Notes: generated by a model not told the origin, from the sequence alone. A DNA stretch of 38,400 nucleotides from Nostocaceae cyanobacterium (GCA_030065825.1 JASJCY010000039.1:1-38400), one strand, 5' to 3'; shown: positions 1 through 8,718, counted from the first letter of the stretch. Numbers and translations are program-made.

Positions 1-1
1 A

Positions 2-91
2 GGTTCGAGGGATAGTGCTGCGGAACCTGAACAGGAACCCAGCCGCTATTTCTCAGGGCTACTGAAAATCTCTGCTCTGAACTGCGGGTAG
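2..91 (+). CDS. C-terminal tail of an ORF entering from the left edge (uncertain)
   Basis: Frame 2 is open from the window edge to a TAG at 89-91 and would give 29 residues ending in ISALNCG. It is followed at 100-120 by a GC-rich hairpin (CCTCCG ... CGGAGG). An ORF end followed by such a hairpin would fit the right end of an IS200/IS605-type element with a TnpB-like gene, but 29 residues are too few to recognise a family. It could equally be chance open frame in repeat DNA. Confidence 0.22.
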   Translation, partial: GSRDSAAEPEQEPSRYFSGLLKISALNCG

Positions 92-222
92 TGCGAAAGC
101 CTCCGCGCTTCAGCCGGAGGTGAGCTTACTTGGAACACTCTTGTGGGATGTTGCTTTCTAGCCCGTCTTAAATATTAAGAATCAACGCAAGATGCCTGTT
201 CCACAAACCACCTAGGAAACTA

Positions 223-503
223 TAGCGGTTTTCACGCTTGTGGAATACACTCTTGTGGGATGTTGCTCTCTAGCCCGTCTTAAATATTAACCCTCTTCTG
301 TCACTCTGGAAAAATAAAAATAAAAGCCAAATTTTCAACTGCATATAAGTCGGGCATTTGAGCGTTTATTTTGAAACAGAATGGCTGAAATCAAGATTTT
401 TCGTAAAAGTCCTATGCTGTAAGCATCCTGGTTTATTCTCTACCGAAAGTGATAAAAGAGGGTTAAGAATCAACTTTGTATTCTACTCAACCGAAAACCG
501 CTA
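223..503. repeat. Diverged TAGCGGTTTTC-family inverted-repeat element containing a second element
   Basis: The left end reads TAGCGGTTTTCACGCTTG and the right end, reverse-complemented, reads TAGCGGTTTTCGGTTGAG. Both ends are flanked by TA. These are the same termini as the elements at 12119, 12442, 22822 and 38247, but the interior differs. Removing the inserted element at 291-462 and its duplicated TTAA would leave about 105 bp. Confidence 0.6.
291..462. mobile_element. 172-bp MITE-like element with CCCTCTT termini and TTAA (or TA) target duplication
   Basis: The termini are CCCTCTTCTGTCACTCTGG at the left and, reverse-complemented, CCCTCTTTTATCACTTTCGG at the right. TTAA lies on both sides (287-290 and 463-466). 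The same flanking sequence occurs uninterrupted at about 132-187, where ATATTAAGAATCAAC is continuous, so an empty site is available for comparison. No coding capacity is visible. Confidence 0.75.
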
Positions 504-537
504 TAATACCAAACCCCTACAATCACTCCATTGAATT

Positions 538-3267
538 TTACAAATTCGCTTGTTGTCGTTGATACAATGACCAATACAAACCCTTTTCTGCCAACAAGTC
601 TAAATGGGTTCCCCGTTCAGCTATAATGCCCTTTTCTAACACCAATATTTGATCGGCACGTTTCAGGGGTGCAAAGCGGTGTGCAATCAAGAACACGGTA
701 CGTCCTTGGGAAACCTTTTGTAAGTTCTGTAACACCTGTTGTTCTGTCTCCGCATCTAAGGCACTGGTAGCTTCATCTAAAATTAATATGGGTGCGCAAG
801 AGAGAAATAACCGTGCTAAAGCGATACGTTGACGTTGTCCCCCGGATAATGCTGTTCCTCGTTCCCCCACGTTGGTTTCGTAACCTTGGGGCAATTCGCT
901 GATAAAATCATGGGCAACTGCTAATCTGGCAGCTTCTACGACTTCCTCAGCACTAATCTCAGGATTACCCAGGGAAATATTATCGAGGATGGAACCGTTA
1001 AACAGAAAGTCTTCTTGCAGAACTACGCTAATTTGTTGACGCAGGGAGGCTAAATCAGCACTTTTAATATCAAAGCCATCAATTAAAATCCTTCCTGATT
1101 CGATTTGATACAAGCGTTGCAGTAATTTCGACAGGGTACTTTTCCCGGAACCGCTACGTCCCACAATGCCCACAAATTGCCCTGGTTCGACGTTTAAGGA
1201 AATTCCCCTGAGTACGGGTTCATTATTGGCACGGTAGCGGAAAAAGACTTGTTCAAAGCTGACTTGTCCTTTTAGGGGTGGTAATACTAAACCAGTTCCC
1301 GATTCGGCTTCCGGTGCGACGTTAAGAATATCACCAATTCTATCTACTGAAAGTAAGACCTGTTGTAAATTTTGCCAAAGTTGCACTAACCGTAATAGGG
1401 GTGATGTTACTCTCCCGGAAAGCATTTGAAATGCCACTAATTGTCCTACGGTAAACTGATTATCAATGACTAATTTGGCACCAAACCAGAGAATTAACAG
1501 GTTAGAAAAATTGGTGAGAAAGTTACCGATATTAGTACTGATATTGGAGGTAGTAGAAGCTTTAAACCCTGTACGCACAAAGCGGGCAAATAATCCTTCC
1601 CAGCGTTCCCTACTTGCGGGTTCGGCTGCATGTGCTTTAATTGACCTAATTCCGGTGACTGTCTCCACTAGGAAGGATTGACTATCAGCGCTACGGTTAA
1701 AGGTTTCGTTTAGCCAGTTACGCAGAATCGGGGTAGAAACTAGGGTTAAGGTAGCGAATAAGGGTAGTACTGCTAATGCTACGAAAGTCAGGGGGATATT
1801 GTAGTAAAACATCAATGCCAGGTAAACCACAGCAAAAATGCTATCTAAAACTACCGTTAATGCTGTACCTGTAAGAAACTGGCGGATTTTTTCTAATTCT
1901 TGTACCCTTGCGACTGTATCACCTACCCGACGGGATTCAAAGTAAGCTAAAGGTAAGCGCATCAGGTGGCGAAATAGCTGTGCTGAGAGACTTAAATCCA
2001 AACGTCGGGCTGTATGGGTAAAGATAAATAACCGTAAAATCCCCAATACTGCCTCGAAAATTGCTACCCCTAAAATTGCAAACGCCATAACATCGAGAGT
2101 TGCCAAACTCTCCTGCACCATGACTTTATCAATCACCACTTGGGTAATTAAAGGTGTTGTTAACCCCAACAACTGCAAAGTAAAAGAAGCTAGCAGTACT
2201 TCTGTTAACAATCCCCGATATTGTAAAACTGCTGGCAGAAACCAACTCAGGTTAAACTTTTCTTGCTGTTGGATGGGTTCAACTTGCCATAATTGTCCAT
2301 TCCAAGAAGCTTCTACCAGCGACTGGGGTAAACTTTCACAACTGTAATCGGGATTTCGGGGATTAGCAATAATCAGGTTATTACCTTTAATACCATAAGC
2401 CACAACCCAATTTTCCTTACTTCCCTCACCTGTATCCCATTGCAGCAAAGCGGGAAATGAGAGATTTCGCAACTCACCCCAATTAACTTGTAACCGTCGC
2501 AGCACAAAACCTAATTTTTCCCCTGCTTCCACCAGATGTTTGGGAAGAGGAGAACGAATTTGTCGCTGTACCCACTCCAATTTCACCGGATTATCCAGTT
2601 GCTGTGCCACCATTGTTAAACAAGCTGCAGCAGTATTCCAACTAGAGACAAAGGGATAACCCGATACAAAAGAAGCAGTAGGAGGTAAGGAAACAGAATC
2701 TACAGGAGATGAACCCCTCCCATTATTTTCATACTCCCCCCTCTCCCTTGTCTCCTTTATCTCCCTTGTCTTCCTTATGTTCTTTGTTTCCTTTATCTCC
2801 CTTGTCTTTTTATCTTCCTCCTCTTGCAATTGTTGCCAAAAACCTTCTATTTGTGGTGTCGAAAATTCTGCCCATAAATCCGTACTCCAGCAGACCACAA
2901 CTACTTTTTTATTAGCAGCTACAGCTTTACAATCCGTTCCATAATTGATTAAATCACCAAACCAATTACCCGCTTCCAAACTTGCTAGAGGTTTACCTTC
3001 TGTTGTTGTTCGCAAACGGACTTTACCATTAATTATTAAAAATTGGAATCCCTGTCCTTGATGTGACCAAATTTTTTCTCCCAAACTATAGTGAAAAATT
3101 TGTGATTGATTTTGTAATTGGGATTTTTGTTCCGGAGTCAGCCAACACAGAGGTGGTTGATTCCAAGGTAGAGATGCTAGCACCCTTGTTTGTAGAAATT
3201 CCCCATCAACTGCATTTAATTCACTTGCAGTTTTACCGTTAATGTTTGAATTTTCTCTGCTAGCCAT
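538..3267 (-). CDS. ABC exporter with cNMP-binding-like and degenerate C39-like domains
   Basis: This 909-residue protein should be an inner-membrane type I/bacteriocin-class exporter. Domains in order: cyclic-nucleotide-binding-like beta-roll (~55-135), a charged low-complexity linker (~148-182), a C39 peptidase-like domain (~198-330), the ABC transmembrane domain (~345-640) and the nucleotide-binding domain (~665-905). The ATPase motifs are intact: Walker A GRSGSGKST (703-711), signature LSGGQ (807-811), Walker B ILILDE (827-832) and H863. The C39-like domain has lost its active site: the family's Cys, His and Asp positions read T212 (NTAAAC), N286 (ENWVV) and N302 (ANP). It therefore probably binds rather than cleaves its substrate, as the C39-like domain of HlyB does. 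The start lies inside the end of the upstream isomerase gene (52-bp overlap), which suggests translational coupling. No HlyD-type adaptor gene is present nearby. Confidence 0.9.
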   Translation of the reverse strand: MASRENSNINGKTASELNAVDGEFLQTRVLASLPWNQPPLCWLTPEQKSQLQNQSQIFHYSLGEKIWSHQGQGFQFLIINGKVRLRTTTEGKPLASLEAGNWFGDLINYGTDCKAVAANKKVVVVCWSTDLWAEFSTPQIEGFWQQLQEEEDKKTREIKETKNIRKTREIKETRERGEYENNGRGSSPVDSVSLPPTASFVSGYPFVSSWNTAAACLTMVAQQLDNPVKLEWVQRQIRSPLPKHLVEAGEKLGFVLRRLQVNWGELRNLSFPALLQWDTGEGSKENWVVAYGIKGNNLIIANPRNPDYSCESLPQSLVEASWNGQLWQVEPIQQQEKFNLSWFLPAVLQYRGLLTEVLLASFTLQLLGLTTPLITQVVIDKVMVQESLATLDVMAFAILGVAIFEAVLGILRLFIFTHTARRLDLSLSAQLFRHLMRLPLAYFESRRVGDTVARVQELEKIRQFLTGTALTVVLDSIFAVVYLALMFYYNIPLTFVALAVLPLFATLTLVSTPILRNWLNETFNRSADSQSFLVETVTGIRSIKAHAAEPASRERWEGLFARFVRTGFKASTTSNISTNIGNFLTNFSNLLILWFGAKLVIDNQFTVGQLVAFQMLSGRVTSPLLRLVQLWQNLQQVLLSVDRIGDILNVAPEAESGTGLVLPPLKGQVSFEQVFFRYRANNEPVLRGISLNVEPGQFVGIVGRSGSGKSTLSKLLQRLYQIESGRILIDGFDIKSADLASLRQQISVVLQEDFLFNGSILDNISLGNPEISAEEVVEAARLAVAHDFISELPQGYETNVGERGTALSGGQRQRIALARLFLSCAPILILDEATSALDAETEQQVLQNLQKVSQGRTVFLIAHRFAPLKRADQILVLEKGIIAERGTHLDLLAEKGLYWSLYQRQQANL
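2722..2826 (-). repeat. Low-complexity repeat tract inside the ABC exporter gene
   Basis: On the plus strand this stretch consists of reiterated CTCCCTTGTC, CTCCTTTATC and TTCCTTTATC variants. They resemble the intergenic polypurine/polypyrimidine tracts elsewhere in the window. Read on the minus strand it stays in frame and encodes a Lys/Glu/Arg-rich linker (KKTREIKETKN, RKTREIKETRE) between the cNMP-like and C39-like domains. Confidence 0.65.
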
Positions 3268-3974
3268 TTCTCAAATAACTCATTTTTTAGTGCTTGTTGT
3301 AGCTGAGTATCTTCTAACGATGCTGGTAGGATTTCCTCCAAACGAAATAAACCATATTTACCATCCAGTTCAATCGGTCCTACTAACTCTCCTGGCTTAG
3401 CAATATCCACACTTGCTCTCAGTATATCCGGCATACTTCCCCGACTTACCGGACCCATCATGCCATTAACGATGCGGTCATCAGTTAGGGAATATTCCCT
3501 AGCTAATTGTTCAAAACTTCCTCCTTCTTCAATCTGAGTGTGTAATTCCTCTGCTAGTTCCCGGTTGTCAACAATAATCCTAGAAATTACTAGTCTGTCT
3601 AGAAAAATTTTGCGTTCTATGAAATATTCTTGAAGTTTTGGTTCTGTAATTAAAGATTTTAGCTTTTCTAATTTAAAGCCAAAGGCAACGGAATCGTGAA
3701 AAGTAGTATAATCCGTACCGTTTTTCTTTAACCATTCTTGAAATCCTTTAGGATCAGTGAGTTTATTTTGTAGCCGAAAATCAATAATTGCCTGTTCTGT
3801 TAAAGCTGGATTAACCTCAATTTCATCTCGCGTTTGTATTTCTTGCTCAATTACATATTGGCGGAGAATATCCCCGATAAACTGACCTAATTTTCCTGAT
3901 TGTTGCAGATATTTTACTGCTTGTTCTACAGAAATTGATTCGCTATTTATGGTCAAAAATGATGAAGATTTCAT
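3216..3974 (-). CDS. Parvulin-type peptidyl-prolyl cis-trans isomerase (PpiC/SurA family)
   Basis: The 252-residue product has an N-terminal helical SurA-like region (~1-120) and a C-terminal parvulin rotamase domain (~125-215). The latter is recognised by the SRIIVDNRELAEEL start, the GGSFEQLAREYS helix, a GPVSRGSMPDIL segment and the LVGPIELDGKYGLFRLEE strand region. It has neither a signal peptide nor a lipobox, so it appears cytoplasmic. It overlaps the downstream ABC exporter gene by 52 bp. Parvulins of this type are often encoded beside cyanobacterial C39-like exporters, and I infer that it helps prepare or hold the exported substrate. The start is ATG; the ribosome binding site is poor. 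Confidence 0.87.
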   Translation of the reverse strand: MKSSSFLTINSESISVEQAVKYLQQSGKLGQFIGDILRQYVIEQEIQTRDEIEVNPALTEQAIIDFRLQNKLTDPKGFQEWLKKNGTDYTTFHDSVAFGFKLEKLKSLITEPKLQEYFIERKIFLDRLVISRIIVDNRELAEELHTQIEEGGSFEQLAREYSLTDDRIVNGMMGPVSRGSMPDILRASVDIAKPGELVGPIELDGKYGLFRLEEILPASLEDTQLQQALKNELFEKWLAEKIQTLTVKLQVN

Positions 3975-4011
3975 GAAGCATTCAGGGAAATAAACGCTTA
4001 AAAAGTATATA

Positions 4012-4017
4012 ATTATA
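4012..4017 (-). promoter_or_regulatory. Possible -10 box upstream of the isomerase/exporter pair
   Basis: The minus strand reads TATAAT about 38 bp upstream of the ATG at 3974. I see no convincing -35 box at the usual spacing, so this is only a candidate in an AT-rich stretch. Confidence 0.28.
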
Positions 4018-4202
4018 GTTCAATGAAATTGGTAGTTAGACTAACCAAACAAAGAACAACCATGTACGGCGCACAACCGCGACCGCAGGCTAGAATAAGT
4101 GGAGGTTCAAGTATGCATTATACTCAGTACAACCCAATATCAAAAAAGTAGGAAATGCAATTTCCTGTGCTATGGGTAACTTGCTCAAGCACAGCCCTAG
4201 TT

Positions 4203-4976
4203 TTATGTCATTATATTTATCCAGATTAAGGCTAATAGTATAGCTGTTATGGCACCAATAAAAGTATTAATTATATTAACAACTTCATTAGTTAACCAAG
4301 AGTATTGAGACTGAAGTGTTGCTCCAATTACACTTTCTAAATTTGTGGCAATAAAGGCTGCTAATACGCACCAAGCCACCCCCAACAAACTTATTAAACC
4401 TAATCCCCAACCCAGGAGTGCGATCGCCAAAGAGGCGAAAATTCCCGCTACCGTACCTTCTAAACTGACTGCTCCTTCTGTACCCCGGGAGACTGGTTGC
4501 AGGGTAGTAATCAAAAATGTACGCTTACCATAAGCTTTACCCACCTCACTAGCACAGGTGTCAGCCAATTTGGTACTAAAACTGGCTACATAAGCCAATA
4601 ATAGCAAGGAAGAGGGAATAGCAATGAAATCCCAATTTATCATTCCCACTCCCAAAGCGCAAATTGCCCCAACTAAAGCCGAACCCCAGACATTTTCAGG
4701 TCCCCTGACACCGGAACGTTTTTCCGCTATTCCTTGCGCTTCCTTTTGTTCCATACCGATGCGGGTTACCCCAATACCGACGATAAAGTAGAACCCTACT
4801 ATCATATATCCTTGCCAACCGAGAGTTCCCCAAATCAAAACTCCCAAAACCCAAGCATGTAATAATCCTGCTGGAGTCAGTAGCTTTTTCGGAGATAACC
4901 AAGCTACAGCCAATAAGATGGTGTTTAATGTAACTGCCAACACCCAAGAATTAAATGAATAAAATAGGGAAAACAT
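4203..4976 (-). CDS. DUF92/TIGR00297 membrane protein, probable phytyl-phosphate kinase (VTE6-like)
   Basis: The 257-residue protein is strongly hydrophobic, with about six or seven membrane segments. It carries the family motifs EKRSGVRGPENVWGSALVG (~86-104), SFSTKLADTCASEVGKAYGK (~132-151) and PVSRGTEGAVSLEGTVAG (~161-178). Plant VTE6 and its cyanobacterial relatives belong to this family and convert phytyl phosphate to phytyl diphosphate, which recycles chlorophyll-derived phytol into tocopherol and phylloquinone. The substrate here is inferred from the family only. The gene stands alone, with repeat DNA on its upstream side and about 230 bp before the isomerase gene on the other. Confidence 0.82.
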   Translation of the reverse strand: MFSLFYSFNSWVLAVTLNTILLAVAWLSPKKLLTPAGLLHAWVLGVLIWGTLGWQGYMIVGFYFIVGIGVTRIGMEQKEAQGIAEKRSGVRGPENVWGSALVGAICALGVGMINWDFIAIPSSLLLLAYVASFSTKLADTCASEVGKAYGKRTFLITTLQPVSRGTEGAVSLEGTVAGIFASLAIALLGWGLGLISLLGVAWCVLAAFIATNLESVIGATLQSQYSWLTNEVVNIINTFIGAITAILLALIWINIMT

Positions 4977-5111
4977 GAGAACACATTAAGAATCTTTTTT
5001 GCCAAAGTATTAACAGCATAATCATTATATGAACCCAAGGGTTAATTACCTCTAACCCCCTGATTCAAGATGCTGTTGGTCAATTAGTGATGGGTTTCAC
5101 CCCCAACTTTG

Positions 5112-5590
5112 AGTGTCTCTCGTTTCCAGGCTCCAGGTTCTCTCGTTTCCAGGCGACCGCCTGGAAATGCACTCACAAAAGGCTCCTGCCTCGGGAGCAT
5201 CCCAATTTTTGAAAAACACCCAAACCCTAGAAGGGTAGGGTCCCTACAAGCCTTAGACGCGGTAGACAGGTCATGGCTTCTCGTATGCGTAAGCATTGCC
5301 GTAGGCTAGAAGTGCGGCTTCCCGTTCCCCGTAGGGGTTCTCGAAGAGTAGGGTAGCCTGCCTAGCCTACCCTGCACCGAACACCTCCGGTGAACGGCAA
5401 CGGCTTCACCGAACGCAGGCTAAACATTTCTAGCCTGCGTAGGCAGGCTTTGTCCGTGTAGCGATACCCTTCTAGGGTATTGCATAAAAATTGGGATGCT
5501 CCCCCTGCCTCCAGACCAGATTTGAGGTAGGAGCCTCAATCGCTGCATTCCTGCCAGAGGCAAGGAACGAGAAAACGAGAAATGAGGGGC
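5112..5590. repeat. ~480-bp GC-rich composite inverted repeat
   Basis: Imperfect arms of about 140 bp face each other. The left arm contains TCTCGTTTCCAGG, GGAGCATCCCAATTTTT and CCCTAGAAGGGTA. The right arm contains the reverse complements of GGAGCATCCCAATTTTT and CCCTAGAAGGGTA, and ends in AACGAGAAAACGAGAAATG. Between them are further small palindromes (AGCCTGCCTAGCCTACC, CACCTCCGGTG). The open frames on both strands follow from this symmetry and resemble no known protein. Confidence 0.6.
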
Positions 5591-5629
5591 TAGACCATTC
5601 ATTAATTCGCCAACAGTATCATTCAATTC

Positions 5630-5776
5630 GGCGTTGCTGAATCAAAGTATAAATACTGTGATTAGAGTTGTTGATTTGCCACCATTATCCCCTCTTCTGT
5701 AGGGGGACTTAAAATAATATTTCTTTCCCAAAATTACGGGTTGGGGGGCAAAATTATACTTATAATCAGCAACGTC
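5630..5776. mobile_element. 147-bp MITE-like element with GGCGTTGCTGA ends and 8-bp target duplication
   Basis: The left end is GGCGTTGCTGAATCAAAGTA and the right end, reverse-complemented, is GACGTTGCTGATTATAAGTA. An identical 8-bp flank, TTCAATTC, lies at 5622-5629 and 5777-5784. It has no coding capacity and is probably mobilised by an insertion sequence with the same ends elsewhere in the genome. Confidence 0.7.
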
Positions 5777-5784
5777 TTCAATTC

Positions 5785-6081
5785 AATATTTATTACTACC
5801 GCTTATTCCTTCCTCCTCATAAAAGTTAAATTCTGTGTATTTTTTGTATAAAAAGCATCAGAAAATTGTAGAGATATAGAGCAATACAAACTACTGCATG
5901 TAACTATATCCTCTAGCAGATGTACCATATGTATATTTGCTTCAGCTTAGCACCACTATAAAGATTAAGTAAATTTTTGATATTTTTTATATAAAATCAG
6001 ACATTAAACCTTATTTCCTATTCACAAAAAAAACAAAATCGCTTTTGATAATAGATGTAGCTCTTATACGAGTATTAGAAG
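5785..6081. other. AT-rich upstream region of the PPC-subtilase gene
   Basis: About 300 bp without a gene or a repeat that I recognise. It is the presumed promoter and leader region of the peptidase gene at 6082. No promoter could be assigned with confidence. Confidence 0.4.
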
Positions 6082-8298
6082 ATGCAAGAAGATATTGCTG
6101 GGAACACTCTAGGCACAGCTGAAGGGTTAAATATTTCTAGCAGTTGGAAGTCCGTTACAGGTAACATTAATTCCTTAGACGGGGATGATTTTTATCGTGT
6201 TCATCTTGGCAGCAGTAGCGCATTATACTTGTATTTGGATGAATTAAGTGAAAATGCAGATATAAAGCTGATTCAGGATAGTAACAGTAATGGCGAGGTA
6301 GATTCAGGTGAAGTCATAGTTTCTTCTCAATTGGATGGAACCACACCAGAATACATCGGCAGAAATGTGAATGCTGGCACTTACTATATCGGAGTTGATT
6401 CTCCCAGTCAGATAGGAACTAACTATCGGTTAAGTGTGATGGCAAGACCTTATGATTATGCTGGTAATAGTCTAAGTCAAGCCCGCAACATCACCAGTGA
6501 TATTATAAATGGTAGCAGTGCCTATAGTGATTGGGTAGGAAGTTGGTCAGGAAACGATGACACCAATGACTACTATCGCTTTAATATTAGTGATAGCAGT
6601 GAATTGACACTCAACCTGAGTGGTCTCAGTAGCGATGTTGATGTCCAGCTAATTCATGATGTCAACGATAATCAGGTTGTTGATATTGGTGAGGTGATTG
6701 CTAGTTCTGTGAATACTGGCAATACTAATGAATCAATTACCAGCACTTTAAATTCAGGAAGCTACTATGCACGGGTATACAGTCATAATGGTGCTCAAAG
6801 CTACTACAATTTAGATTTATCGGCAATCTCTATTGTTAGTGACACCATACCCACAGATTCCACATCTGCAACTGACACACCAGAATCAACTACCATACCT
6901 CAAACCCCCACTAATCCCACCATTGCAAATTCATTTAACTATGTAGCGGGGACATTAGGAGCAGACAGCTTTACATACCAGTCTAATCCCAACTTTAGCC
7001 TTCAAGCTTTTTCTGGCAATGGTAATTATCAATATGGTGAGGGTGCTTCAGATATACTAGATTTATCAGGATTCTCCTCTACAGACGTAACGGAGTTTTA
7101 TTTAGCAGGCTTTGACTATGCAGCATACAATGCACAATACAACAACTTCTTTGCCAATACCACCGCAACCCAAAATAATTTAGGTGTATTATTTGACATA
7201 GATGGCAACGGTTCAATTCCTGCACGGGTGTTTGATTCCATAAAATTGAATAATGGTGATACACTTAACTTTGAGGGTATTAATCTGGTTAAATTTGCCA
7301 ATGGAATCATTGACTTATCAGTAACACCCAATGATCCTCTATTTGATCAGCAATGGAACCTACAAATAACTGGGGTTAACACTGCATGGCGTTTCACCGA
7401 AGGTACAGATGATGTGATGATTGGGGTTGGGGATACAGGTTGGACACCTCACCCAGATTTGCAAAATACCAGTGTTGCTGGGGATAACTACATAGACGAA
7501 TATGTATTCTCCCACGGTACAGCAGTTCAGAGTATTATTCGTGCTAATACCGACAATGGAATCGGCATGAGTGGCATCAATCACAATTCTGAAGTCATGA
7601 ATATTGATGTTGTTGTTGATGATAGCCTAGGAGGGGATTACACTTTAGCGCAAGCCACCCAGGCAATGATTAACAGGGCAAATAGTCAAGGTAAGCGTTT
7701 AGCAATTAACTTCAGCTTGGTTGGTGGATACTCACTGGAATTTGAACAACTAATTGCCAATAATCCGAATGTGATGTTTGTAATTGCATCGGGTAATAAT
7801 GGTAGTAATACCCTTGCTAGTCCCGCTGATTTAGCCTTGAACTATAGTAACGTGATCGCCGTGGGTGCTTCCTGGGGACCTATAGACTGGTTTGATAATC
7901 AAAAAACACCAGGTACGCGCATCGACTACAATTCCGAGGAACAGGAATGGTGGGGTTCTACTTTTGGATCTGGTTTAACTTTAATGGCACCCTCAGAAGT
8001 AATTGCAGCCAAGGCAACTCCCAATGCATCCGGAGGACATGATTATGACTACTATATCAATCAGTTTAACGGTACTTCCGCAGCCACACCACATGTTACC
8101 GGTGCAATTTCATTGATGTTGAGTGTTAATCCCAATCTGACAGCAGTTCAAATCAAGGACATTCTCTGGCAAACAGCCTATAAAAATATACCTGGCTACA
8201 ATGTGCTAGAATACGGAGGAGGATTACTTAATGTGGATGCTGCCGTGCGCACTGCACTTGCCCTTGCCGGAAATTATTCTGCTGAGAATAATGTTTAA
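6082..8298 (+). CDS. Subtilisin-like (S8) serine peptidase with N-terminal PPC domains
   Basis: The 738-residue protein begins with two pre-peptidase C-terminal (PPC)-like beta-domains (~5-115 and ~127-250). A Thr/Pro-rich linker (~255-285) and a region with a VAGTLGADSFTY motif reminiscent of RTX-type proteins (~290-415) follow. The S8 catalytic domain covers ~418-725. The active site is complete: D451 (GVGDTGW), H478 (FSHGTA), oxyanion N572 (ASGNNG) and S666 (NGTSAATPH). PPC domains normally sit C-terminal to the protease; here they are N-terminal. The start is fixed by an in-frame TAG two codons upstream. No Sec signal peptide is seen, so export, if it occurs, would use another route such as type I secretion. 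Confidence 0.88.
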   Translation: MQEDIAGNTLGTAEGLNISSSWKSVTGNINSLDGDDFYRVHLGSSSALYLYLDELSENADIKLIQDSNSNGEVDSGEVIVSSQLDGTTPEYIGRNVNAGTYYIGVDSPSQIGTNYRLSVMARPYDYAGNSLSQARNITSDIINGSSAYSDWVGSWSGNDDTNDYYRFNISDSSELTLNLSGLSSDVDVQLIHDVNDNQVVDIGEVIASSVNTGNTNESITSTLNSGSYYARVYSHNGAQSYYNLDLSAISIVSDTIPTDSTSATDTPESTTIPQTPTNPTIANSFNYVAGTLGADSFTYQSNPNFSLQAFSGNGNYQYGEGASDILDLSGFSSTDVTEFYLAGFDYAAYNAQYNNFFANTTATQNNLGVLFDIDGNGSIPARVFDSIKLNNGDTLNFEGINLVKFANGIIDLSVTPNDPLFDQQWNLQITGVNTAWRFTEGTDDVMIGVGDTGWTPHPDLQNTSVAGDNYIDEYVFSHGTAVQSIIRANTDNGIGMSGINHNSEVMNIDVVVDDSLGGDYTLAQATQAMINRANSQGKRLAINFSLVGGYSLEFEQLIANNPNVMFVIASGNNGSNTLASPADLALNYSNVIAVGASWGPIDWFDNQKTPGTRIDYNSEEQEWWGSTFGSGLTLMAPSEVIAAKATPNASGGHDYDYYINQFNGTSAATPHVTGAISLMLSVNPNLTAVQIKDILWQTAYKNIPGYNVLEYGGGLLNVDAAVRTALALAGNYSAENNV

Positions 8299-8561
8299 AT
8301 CTGTGCTTTCTTAGATGTTTTTTAGCTTTACTCCCAACTTTGAGCCTACCCTACGAGAAGCCACTACGTGTCTAATGGGCTTTTGCATCTTCCAATTCTG
8401 CGCCTTTTAAGTTACAAGCTTTTTCCCTCTTCATATCTTGCATCTACCTCATCAAAGTGAGAAAGCATACAAACTAAGCCTGCGTACCCAGGCTAAAAAT
8501 CCTAATTTTCAGGGTAAGGTAGGCAATAGCTGGCTTACGAAATAATAAGGTCTACATCAAA

Positions 8562-8582
8562 GGGACGCGGAAACCGCGTCCC
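8562..8582. repeat. Perfect small hairpin
   Basis: GGGACGCGG-AAA-CCGCGTCCC, a 9-bp stem with a 3-nt loop. Related text (GCGGTTTCCGCGTCCCTA) occurs at about 37376. There is no T-tract, so it is more likely a dispersed palindrome than a terminator. Confidence 0.5.
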
Positions 8583-8611
8583 TACGAATCAATTCTGTGT
8601 CCCATTCTTTG

Positions 8612-8715
8612 TTTACAGCAATTTTCATCTATTTGAACCACATCCATCGTAGGGGTTTAGCAATGCGCTTTACCCCTACTACAGCGTGGTCTATTTACCT
8701 GAAAATCGCTGTAAA
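8612..8715. mobile_element. ~104-bp MITE-like inverted-repeat element
   Basis: The left end is TTTACAGCAATTTTCATCTA and the right end, reverse-complemented, is TTTACAGCGATTTTCAGGTA. Matching CCAC/GTGG positions continue inward to about 30 bp. No ORF. It lies a few bases from the next element. Confidence 0.6.
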
Positions 8716-8718
8716 TTG

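Noticed and set aside
5084-5626. Several 60-70-residue open frames on both strands
   Set aside because: They arise from the GC-rich inverted repeat, mirror each other, and show no conserved motif or ribosome binding site.
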